A stretch of 20,953 nucleotides of DNA from NCBI GenBank assembly GCA_003427395.1, contig BFEA01000030.1, forward strand, positions 1,857,322 to 1,878,274, written 5' to 3'. Origin of the DNA: Chara braunii (Eukaryota; Streptophyta; Charophyceae; Charales; Characeae). The notes beneath the pieces are model-generated. The model had not been told where the DNA came from, did no database searches, and saw only the letters and a program-made list of their open reading frames with translations. Both the position numbers and the translations under genes were made by a program. Shown one piece after another: positions 9,074 to 15,653 of the stretch (position 1 is the stretch's first letter; every line of letters starts with the position of its first letter).

Positions 9074-9228
9074 GGGACGCTGGACCCGGTTTCCAGCAGG
9101 TGATGCTCCCCACTAATAGATGGAGCGGCCCGCTAGGCAAAGCCTCAATCCCGGTGGTTCTCTTACCACCATGGGGATAGAGGTCTTGTATAAGGGTCTT
9201 TCTTGAAGAAAAAAAAAAAAAAAAAAAA
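9074..9228 (+). repeat. Hairpin element copy B
   Basis: It begins GGGACGCTGGACCCGG and ends with an A run at 9209-9228. Hairpin 1 is GCTGG/CCAGC and hairpin 2 is GCTCC/GGAGC, as in copy A. Hairpin 3 has a different sequence: outer arms CCTCAATCCC (9143-9152) and GGGATAGAGG (9174-9183) pair except for one A-A mismatch; inner GGTGGT (9153-9158) pairs with ACCACC (9165-9170) around TCTCTT. The poly(A) end suggests retrotransposition by LINE machinery in trans. No clear target duplication seen. Confidence 0.82.
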
Positions 9229-9230
9229 GA

Positions 9231-9274
9231 TCCAGCCTCTGGCTCAATAGTTTCCAGCCTCTGGCTCAATCGTT
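9231..9274. repeat. 22-bp direct repeat, two copies
   Basis: Bases 9231-9252 and 9253-9274 differ at a single base. They lie directly after the A run of hairpin copy B. No function apparent. Confidence 0.8.
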
Positions 9275-9410
9275 TCATTTGTTTCATAGGAAGAGGATTG
9301 CAGCTTGATCCCCCGGGCCCCACCCAGGGCGATCAACGTGTTTCTTTTTTTTTTTTGTTCTTTGTTTTCCCAAGACCAGCAAAAGAGAAAAAAAAAAACA
9401 CAGGGCAATC

Positions 9411-9930
9411 AATGTTGGAACTTTCCCGACTATGGGCAGTCACAAAACAAACATTAGACTCATTACATCAACCAAAAGACATTGCCTCGGTGATTACGAA
9501 GTTTGGCCAAGAATGGTTGGGGGAGGGATGGGTAGCAGAGGTGGTTTGGTCCGGACCTTGGGACACACAGATTCAGCCCGAGAACGATGCGNCCAGCATA
9601 AGGCCTCTCCNGGACTATCATTTGGTATTCAAGGACTGGACCACNATTAGTCCGGATGTTCCTCTGTGCCNGGCAGAAGACCTTGCAGACCCATTCCCGC
9701 CCNACCACCAAGCAATGGAAGAATGGGTTGGGTAGACAGTCAGTATCAGTAATGGGACAGGCAGGGGGACGGCGGAAGTACCCACTGGTGCCCCCCAGTG
9801 GATCTCCGCTTGGCCCCTGACGGTGCGGCAGAACGAGACAGTTTCCAACCTTGTGGCATCACCGATCACCATGGTCAGAGGAGGGGAGCCCGCAGTGACA
9901 GAGGAAATCTGGCGCCAAACATCAGGGTGA
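9411..9930 (+). pseudogene. ORF remnant of unknown family with clustered N bases
   Basis: One frame runs from the ATG at 9411 to TAG at 9733-9735, and continues in the same frame without further stops to TGA at 9928-9930. The peptide is Trp-rich (EWLGEGWVAEVVWSGPWD; later QWISAWPL and EEIWRQTSG). Five single Ns (9592, 9611, 9645, 9671, 9703) interrupt it. I recognise no domain. It lies between hairpin copies B and C and near A/T homopolymers, so it is probably a scrap of a larger transposon protein with one nonsense change. Two short similar strings, CACAGGGCAATCAATGTTGG (9399-9418) and CCAGGGTAATCAATGCTGG (9968-9986), bracket it. Confidence 0.35.
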
Positions 9931-10037
9931 AGAGCCCCCCCCCCTTTGCTCAGTCAATCCCCTGGCCTCCAGGGTAATCAATGCTGGCAGGTTCAACTTA
10001 CAGACTTTCTGAGATGTGTTTTCCATTTCAATCGCAA

Positions 10038-10184
10038 GGGACGCTGGACCCGCTTTCCAGCAGGTGATGCTCCCCACCAATAGATGGAGCCTCTCCCCAG
10101 GTGCTAGCGGTGTCTGCTCTTACCAGCATTGCTAGCACTGGAGGGACTGTTTTTCTCAANAAAAAAAAAAAAAAAAAAAAAAAA
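10038..10184 (+). repeat. Hairpin element copy C
   Basis: Starts GGGACGCTGGACCCGC and ends in poly(A) to 10184, with an N at 10160 at the edge of the A run. Hairpins 1 and 2 are as in copy B. Hairpin 3 again has its own sequence: GTGCTAGC (10101-10108) pairs perfectly with GCTAGCAC (10131-10138), enclosing TGCT/AGCA around the shared apical CTCTTACCA. Same layout as copies A, B and D. Confidence 0.82.
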
Positions 10185-10246
10185 GTTGGTAGCCTTCACT
10201 TGGTATTTCTATCATTTGTCGAATGGCCAACACTTAGATTTCACAA

Positions 10247-10750
10247 GGGATGCCGGGCCCATTTCGCAGCATGAGCTGCACCCCACAAATAGGGCCTCGC
10301 CACACCACTCTTGAAAACTCATTTTCAAGAGTTGCTGCATCGCCACACAGCCTCTCTTGAAACTTGGGCCAGTCAAGAACTGCCAGAGGGGCAGCCTCTT
10401 CAGACCCTTTCAAGAGCAGCTCTTGAAAGATTGGAGACCCCAGCCTGAGCCTGCAACTCATGCGTTTTCAAACGTCCTTGGCCGAACCCTTGAGGGACTT
10501 TCAATTCTCTTAATCAAGAGTTGTTGTCAGGCCGTTATCCTGACGCCATTCGGAAAAAAAAACAAAGATGTACGACTGTCGTTTTTCATCCTCTGTCCAA
10601 CACCATCGCCCTTTCAAGAGTGGTGTGTGGAGAGGGGCCAAAAACTCTTGAAAACCCAACTCTTGAGAACGTCTGACAGCTCTTGAAAATTTCCCCGTTT
10701 CAAGAGTGGTGTGGCGAGGCCAATAGACTGGAGCTGGTGGGAAAAAAAAA
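10247..10750 (+). repeat. Hairpin element copy E, split by a MITE
   Basis: The left part at 10247-10292 (GGGATGCCGGGCCC onward, ending CCCCACAAATAG) and the right part at 10722-10750 (AATAGACTGGAGC, then an A run from 10741) together follow the order of the other copies around CCCCACYAATAGATGGAGC. The MITE occupies the exact point between them. This copy is the most diverged (hairpin 1 barely pairs) and lacks hairpin 3, going almost directly from hairpin 2 to poly(A). Confidence 0.75.
10293..10721. mobile_element. MITE, 429 bp, 24-bp inverted ends, 5-bp target duplication
   Basis: The terminal inverted repeats are perfect: 10293-10316 (starting GGCCTCGCCACACCAC) against 10698-10721 (ending GTGGTGTGGCGAGGCC). 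AATAG lies immediately outside both ends (10288-10292 and 10722-10726), a 5-bp target site duplication. The interior has no long transposase ORF. It contains many direct and inverted copies of CTCTTGAAA, which in MITEs often represent subterminal transposase-binding repeats. The superfamily is not assigned: a 5-bp duplication does not fit the commonest classes (TA, 3, 8 or 9 bp). Inserted in hairpin copy E. Confidence 0.92.
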
Positions 10751-10755
10751 AGGAT

Positions 10756-10932
10756 GAAGTAGCGAACAGACAGGCGGCCACTTGTGCCCCAGCCTTTTCT
10801 TTCCTTTTTCTTTTGCGTCTTTTTCTTCTTTTTTCCTTTGGGTCGTACATACATTGGCCAGCTATGAACGAAACAATGCAACAAAAAAAAAGAAAAAGAA
10901 AAAAAACAATAAATTATTAAAATAATAATAAA

Positions 10933-10985
<53 letters not shown>

Positions 10986-11660
10986 GAGAAAAAAAACACT
11001 GGCCGCCATGTAGGCACGCACCTGTCTGGTGCGAGGGTCCCAACTCTGACCAATACCAGTTGGAGGTTTTTTTTTTTTGTCTTTCTATTTTTTATTGTTG
11101 GCGCTGTTACTCGTTATGGAGACTTCAAGCACTTTGCCCTCCCCCAAAAGAAAATGGACCTCAAGCAAGGAGAACCTTGTGCACGGAGGACCCCACGGCA
11201 CGATGCTGACCCTTTTTTTGTTTTTGTTTTTAAGATGCTGACAATACCAGCAGCTCAAACTGGTCACAGCGCAGAGAATTTGGCTGTCAGAAAGATTTGA
11301 TGAGTTGCTTGTTTGCTGTTGCACAATGATTTCCGAGGGCAAACACTTCTGAAGCAGACCTGTCTGTTCCTTTTTTTTAGCCTTTTCGTTTGTTTTTGCC
11401 CCCTGTCCGTTGCTCAGGTAGTTGCATGGTAACCGCAAACCCAGACACTGGACCGATCCAGACAGAAGATCAGACATACGTCTGGATCAATCTGACGTCT
11501 GGAAAACCGGACAGGTAACCGACACCTGGACAACACCAGATCTGGACCGTCCGGTTGGGATGTACAGAGAACGATTGCAAAGTCAAGCACACACTTGAGA
11601 CACGACAAGTGTAGGTAAGGACACTGACCTTGTTTGAGGTACACACTGCCACATAGTACA
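10756..11660. other. Unassigned stretch with microsatellite and homopolymers
   Basis: It holds A- and T-rich runs, an AAT microsatellite (10935-10985), and further homopolymer tracts. At 11440-11560 there is a cluster of TCTGGA/TCCAGA strings, including the inverted pair GATCCAGAC (11455-11463) and GTCTGGATC (11480-11488). No credible coding frame and no recognisable element ends were found. Confidence 0.45.
10935..10985. repeat. AAT microsatellite
   Basis: About 17 uninterrupted AAT units, with imperfect AAT/AAAT units upstream from 10918. Confidence 0.95.
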
Positions 11661-11663
11661 CGG

Positions 11664-11809
11664 TTTCTTCTTTTTGTTTTTAATACAAAAGGCCGCTGCA
11701 GATCTACTAGGAGAGGTGATAAGAGCAGCCCCTCCTAGTGAGTCCAGAAAGCAGCTACTCCATCGATTGGTGGGGAGTTGCACCTGCTGGAAACCGGGTC
11801 CAGCGTCCC
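11664..11809 (-). repeat. Hairpin element copy D, minus strand
   Basis: On the minus strand it starts GGGACGCTGGACCCGG at 11809 and ends in an A-rich tail near 11664. Hairpin 1 is GCTGG/CCAGC. Hairpin 2 is ACTCC/GGAGT, a compensated change from GCTCC/GGAGC. Hairpin 3 has the outer stem ACTAGGAG (11739-11732) with CTCCTAGT (11713-11706) and the apical CTCTTATCA. It lies 58 bases upstream of the right tRNA-like head, in antisense to it. Copy A has the same relative order and orientation at the left arm. Confidence 0.82.
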
Positions 11810-11941
11810 ATGTACATGTATCAGCCTTGAAAAATCATGAGAAAACTGAGCTCAATGACGATGACATGGTTAGAGCACCAGTTGGAAATGCGCATTGTGG
11901 TATGAGGTTGCAGGTACAAAACTTTGCAGCCTTGCGCATGG

Positions 11942-12072
11942 ACACCGGCAGGGCGTCAGTATGACGCATGGCTGGACACACACTCCCCTGGGCTGACGCA
12001 TGGTACACCGGCAGGGCGTTAGTATGATGCACGGCTGGACACACAGTCCCCTGCAGTGGGCTGACACATGGT
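11942..12072. repeat. Internal tandem duplication in the SINE body
   Basis: Units 11942-12004 and 12005-12072 both start ACACCGGCAGGGCGT and end near GGGCTGACRCATGGT. The second unit has a 5-base insertion and several substitutions, so the duplication is not recent. Confidence 0.85.
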
Positions 12073-12164
12073 ACTATTGCGGACACTGCCTGCGCACCAC
12101 CCGGGGGTCAGTCCATTGTATGCTGGTCTGGACTTCACGTTGGTTGCGTGCTGTTGTTGGCTTT

Positions 12165-12206
12165 TTTTTGTTTTTATAAGGCTAATTCTTTTAAGCCCAA
12201 CCAATT
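12165..12206 (-). mobile_element. Very short 5'-truncated retro-insertion with target duplication
   Basis: Bounded by TGTTGTTGGCTTT at 12152-12164 and again at 12207-12219. The insert begins with a T run on the plus strand, so it reads as a poly(A)-ended fragment on the minus strand (TTAGCCTTATAAAAAC then A-rich). The homologous left copy lacks it and supplies the empty site. It fits a LINE-mobilised 3' end of some SINE or LINE. Confidence 0.65.
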
Positions 12207-12279
12207 TGTTGTTGGCTTTGGTCGCTCTGATGATCTCCCCCAGCCTAGATCTTTCACACATTATATCCACTTCCTACAG

Positions 12280-12440
12280 TAGTGCATGTGGTAGAACCCT
12301 CCAGTCTCATACTGTAGGTTACAGGTTCGAGTCCAGTTCCAGACTTTGGGGGGGTCCTGTCCAGATAGGCCTGTCGGTACCACATATTACACACACACAT
12401 GAGACACTACCCCAGATACATATAGATCAAGAGACACACA
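12280..12440 (+). repeat. tRNA-like SINE monomer 2, right copy
   Basis: A-box-like TGGTAGAACCC (12289-12299) and a consensus B-box GGTTCGAGTCC (12324-12334), then AGACTTTGGGGGGGTCCTGTCCAG, which aligns with the minus strand of the left copy. ATATTACACACACACATGAGACA follows, also similar to the left copy. It was probably tRNA-derived; a full cloverleaf was not recovered. CA-rich simple sequence follows to about 12460. Confidence 0.72.
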
Positions 12441-13038
12441 CACACACGATACACACACAACATCGGAGGGACACGGCTGGGGGCTAGTGGAAGGACAGAT
12501 AATGGCCCACCACCTACTGAGTCTGTAGTCTGTCCCTTCCGATCCCTATAGGAAGAACCTAGCCGATGACCGGAGTCTGCTCATAGGTGGGAGACAGTCT
12601 ATACTGAGGATAGACAAAGAAAGGCATTGGTCCTTTGGGGGGGGAGGAGCTCTAGCTGATGACCGGGATCTTGGCAACAGATTAAGGGCGCATAGGGTCA
12701 CCCCTCCGCTGCGTCGAGGCAAGGTGCTTCAAGGGGGCTATACATACTACCTACACACATAGCTCACACAGGTACTGATGGAGTTAATACGCACCTCTCA
12801 CCTGTACTCACTTCGCAGATGCTCCATGGTGGGGAGCAGTATCTGCGACGGGTCCACACACATTACAAACATACACATAGCCTACGGGCACATACCTATA
12901 CAGAACACACACACATACATAACCATAAGGCTGGGAGGAGGTCACGACTAACTAATAATGATGATAAGCGTCTCGATGACAAAGAGAGGGCGCAAGTTAC
13001 TAGTCGGTCTACTTAGGGGCTAATAGGTGATTGCTTGA
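12440..13038 (+). repeat. Middle segment of the right composite repeat
   Basis: This lies between the tRNA-like dimer and the poly(A)-ended unit. It contains two copies of AGC(C/T)GATGACCGG(R) (about 12562 and 12656) and a segment at 12860-12950 (CTACGGGCACATACC, AAGGCTGGGAGGAGGTC) related to minus-strand sequence at about 3950-4020 of the left arm. No convincing coding frame. Part of the same repeat assembly. Confidence 0.5.
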
Positions 13039-13368
13039 GCCTGGCGTCCGAAGTTCCCGTGCGACGAGGCTCGTTCGACTACGCTTCCACCAGGGCTGGG
13101 TCACTAGCCCTGGTGCCTGTCACTACTGTTCGGTCCAAGTTCCCCTCGATACAGGTAGGGTAATGGTCCTGAGTGCTGGTCACACTGAGGTAGGATGGTA
13201 GGAATAGGGGGTGCGCTAGGAGTATTGGCGTGAGGATGGGATGGGAGGTAGCCTGGTCTCTTCAGGGCAACCATGGCTGCTTCCGGCGATCAATATGAGA
13301 CTAGTAACTGGCCTCTACAACACCCTGGACTTGGGGGGGGGGAAAAAAAAAAAAAAAAAAAAAAAAAA
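13039..13368 (+). repeat. Poly(A)-ended repeat unit, right copy
   Basis: Inverted counterpart of 661-961. It ends CTACAACACCCTGGACTT, then ten Gs and 26 As (13343-13368). The poly(A) end suggests this is the 3' terminus of a retroposed unit that may start at the tRNA-like head at about 11855. Confidence 0.75.
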
Positions 13369-13397
13369 CGATGACCTATTTGACTGAGAGTTGTACC

Positions 13398-14682
13398 TGT
13401 TACATGCTGCGCCTGCACACGAGGGCCATTTTCCAGGCCCTGCGTCCCTCAGTCTGAAAGCCTGAAAACCAGGGCATACAGGCCCCGTGTCTGTTCAGTC
13501 CGAAAGCCTGAAAAACAGGGGCCTACAGACCCTGTGTCGTTTCAGACTAAAAATGGCAATAGCCTTTTTAACCTGAAACGAAGGGCCAGTTCCGGTCTGT
13601 CATCAGACCGGCCTGCCCTAAAACTCAGGGACCGAACCAGGGTTTTAGGAACAGGCTATTTTTGGCCTGTTCCCACGACATCTGCAGCGCCAGCCCCTGG
13701 CTCGGTTGGGCGTTGGCAAGAGCAGCCTCCTGGACTGGCCGCCCTGCAACTGGAGGCAGTAAGGAGGCAGGCTGAGATAGTACAGAGGGACTTCCCATGC
13801 ACTTCACAGGTAGGCAGGAGGCAGTCAGTAGTCTTCAAGATTCGGCAGCAGCACTCTGGAGGGAGCGCTGTAGGAGTAGTAGTAGCGTTAGCACTAGTCT
13901 TGAGCGCTGGGCGCCAGTAGGTAGCTGTAGTCTTCAGCGCTGGGCGCCATAGCTAGGATAGCACTAGAGAGAGAGAGATTGGGCGGAGGCCAGGAGTATC
14001 TACCTGCAGCACCGTTGCTCCAACTTCGTCTTCGAGGTACCTGCAGCACAGCGCCAACTTCACAGGTTAGTATCTGGCTCGTGACAGAGAGAGAGAGTTC
14101 TTCTTCTTCCTCTTCTCAGTCCACCATCTTCCTCTCACCCTCTCATTATCTGACTTCACTGCATCAGCAGACTATGAGAGAAAGAGAGAGAGAGAGCTTG
14201 GTGACATTGGATCCAGACTCGACTTTTGGGCTTCAGACATTGCAACGAGGGATTATTTGGGACTTGTGACAAAGACTTGGTGTTGACGACATTCCCATCT
14301 CTCCCCCTCTTCTTCGTCTGATCCCCTCCTCTTTGTCTGTGTATGTCTGGACCTGGCGCTTCCTTCCTGTGTACAGCGCTAGGCTCCTTCACACCTTGTG
14401 ATGGACACGATGCATGTTTGGTCTGCGTTCAAACATTGATTGGGCTAGTCATTAACATTCTAGCATTCTGGTTCGCTATCGTATACTACGTGAATAAGGT
14501 CAGTCCCGGTCAGGTCAGTTTTTGTATCTAAGTCTTCCCTGCACTATTCAGCACCATTTTGTATGTATCAGAATGCACATTGCTTGTTGAGATTCTACTT
14601 GCACTGCATTGTCCATTCAGTCCTTTTTATCACATTGCGGATCCTCGGTTATTATGTATATCGCCTATCTGGGCATGTAACA
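13398..14682 (+). repeat. 5' LTR, 1285 bp
   Basis: Bounded by TGTTACATGC (13398-13407) and GCATGTAACA (14673-14682), perfect 10-bp inverted ends with the usual TG...CA. A primer site follows two bases later, which fixes the 3' boundary. Inside are a dense hairpin series near the 5' end (13423-13673), a 46-47 bp tandem repeat (13452-13544), GCGCTGGGCGCC repeats near 13900-13950, and GA microsatellites (about 13966, 14087, 14176). An obvious TATA box was not assignable. Peptides encoded in the LTR look spurious. The 5-base flank GTACC would be the expected 3' target duplication. Confidence 0.88.
13423..13673. repeat. Series of seven short hairpins in the LTR
   Basis: In order: GGGCC/GGCCC (13423-13440); CCTG/CAGG (13461-13473); CCTG/CAGG (13507-13519); AAAAATGGC/GCCTTTTT (13549-13569); CCGGTCTG/CAGACCGG (13592-13611, loop TCAT); CCTAAAAC/GTTTTAGG (13617-13649); GGAACAGGC/GCCTGTTCC (13648-13673). 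The last three are perfect 8-9 bp stems. The second and third fall in the 46-47 bp tandem repeat. Function unknown. Confidence 0.7.
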
Positions 14683-14684
14683 GT

Positions 14685-14700
14685 TGGTATCGGAACACCG
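14685..14700 (+). promoter_or_regulatory. Primer binding site, initiator Met tRNA type
   Basis: TGGTATCGGAACAC starts two bases after the LTR end. Plant LTR elements primed by initiator Met tRNA carry TGGTATCAGAGC, so this is a near match with two differences. It would be where the tRNA 3' end anneals to start minus-strand DNA synthesis. Confidence 0.85.
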
Positions 14701-14702
14701 CA

Positions 14703-15653
14703 CGTGAATCAGGACAACCTGATCTGACATTTGTGCGGGGACTAGGTAGCTGATTAGTCTTTATCGATTGATTAGACACACTAGTTAGCCCCCAAAATCA
14801 CGATTTTGACCTTACTGCCGAAAATCGAATTTTTTTTCTTTTCTTGGATTTTGTTTTCTCGCTATTTCTGTTGTGGAAAATCGCAATAGCGCAACATCTG
14901 AAATTTCCATTTTCGTTTTCCTTATGAAAAGTCGAAATTTCGTTGTTGAAAATCCGAAATATCCTTCTTTTCAAAAATTTTGATTTCCTGTTGCATTTCC
15001 CGTCACTTGGAAATTCGGAATATTCTTTTTCCGAAATTTCATTTTTCTGAAAACGGTACGGGAAATCCTTCCTGCAGGTATTATTTTCCAAACTGCGAAT
15101 ACTCTCATCTGAGTAAGTCCGAATACTTGATTTCTTTTCGGATTTTTTTTTTTTTTTTTTTTTTCCGCAGTTCTAGGATTCTGTTAGTCAGTTCTATAAA
15201 TCATTTGCACTCTGAAGTCGGAATTTTTTTCTCTCATTGATCATTTCGCACTTCAAGGGAGGTTGGGAGACCTACTGAACTTGCAAAACTCGGGATTTTT
15301 ATTATTTCGATTTTTTTTTTGCAAAGTTCAGACTTTTCTTGTTTTTTTATTAGTGGCTCTTTATCTGGGCGATTCTCCCCACCCACCCTCCCCACCTATG
15401 TTGTTGCCCCCTCTGGCCTTACCGTCTCTATCTATCTCTGGGTACCCCCTGCGGCGACATTGGTAAGTTGCCGCGTCAGCAGGCCACGTCAGCAGACTAC
15501 GTCAGCAGGCCATGTCAGTAGACTACGTCAGCAGGCCACATCAACAGGACACGTCAGCAGGCCACGTTAGCTGACAGCAGTGCCACGTCAGCAGCAGGGA
15601 ATACCAAGCAGGCCCCGACCTGGTCTATGCTGTTGCGTTCACAAACAGCCGTC
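14703..15653 (+). other. Untranslated leader of the gypsy element
   Basis: About 950 bases between primer site and gag. The first part (14790-15350) is rich in GAAAT/ATTTC strings in both orientations with long T runs, giving many weak self-complementary pairs. The last part holds the 13-bp ACGTCA array just before gag. A consensus-like splice donor GTAAGT lies at 15463, but no matching acceptor can be argued. No coding sequence recognised. Confidence 0.55.
15471..15595. repeat. 13-bp tandem array with ACGTCA cores
   Basis: Eight contiguous 13-base units (15471-15574), an 8-base spacer, then a ninth unit (15583-15595). Consensus CCACGTCAGCAGR. ACGTCA is exact in units 2, 3, 5, 7 and 9; units 1, 4, 6 and 8 carry changes in the core, mostly in its CpG. 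ACGTCA (reverse TGACGT) is the known core of plant bZIP/CRE-like sites. The array ends about 60 bases before the gag ATG. Confidence 0.85.

Larger units (their letters stand above)
11855..12240 (+). repeat. tRNA-headed SINE monomer 1, right copy
   Basis: Homologous to the minus strand of 4652-4360. The A-box remnant is TGGTTAGAGC (11867-11876). The B-box is damaged (GCAGGTACAAAAC). Its body contains a tandem duplication of about 65 bases (11942-12004 and 12005-12072) that the left copy has only once. A 42-base insertion at 12165-12206 is flanked by a 13-bp direct repeat (TGTTGTTGGCTTT) and is also absent from the left copy. Confidence 0.78.

Noticed and set aside
4849-10184. HDV-like or twister ribozyme as identity of the hairpin elements
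   Set aside because: The GGG start and hairpins are suggestive, but the required nested P1/P1.1 pairing or the conserved twister core could not be found.
10510-11043. Minus-strand ORF with Leu/Ile/Phe runs, looking like a membrane protein
   Set aside because: The hydrophobic runs come from translating the AAT microsatellite and A-rich tracts.
12550-12690. CTGATGA near 12656 (and a CCGATGA variant near 12562) as hammerhead ribozyme cores
   Set aside because: No GAAA segment follows at the distance needed after stem II, and no stem III with a cleavage triplet could be formed.
13979-14531. Short ORFs inside the LTR as genes
   Set aside because: Low-complexity Ser/Arg/Glu peptides from GA and CT microsatellites within a defined LTR; no domain.
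15471-15595. CRISPR-like array
   Set aside because: The 13-base units are contiguous without unique spacers, the DNA is eukaryotic, and it lies in an LTR-element leader: a minisatellite.
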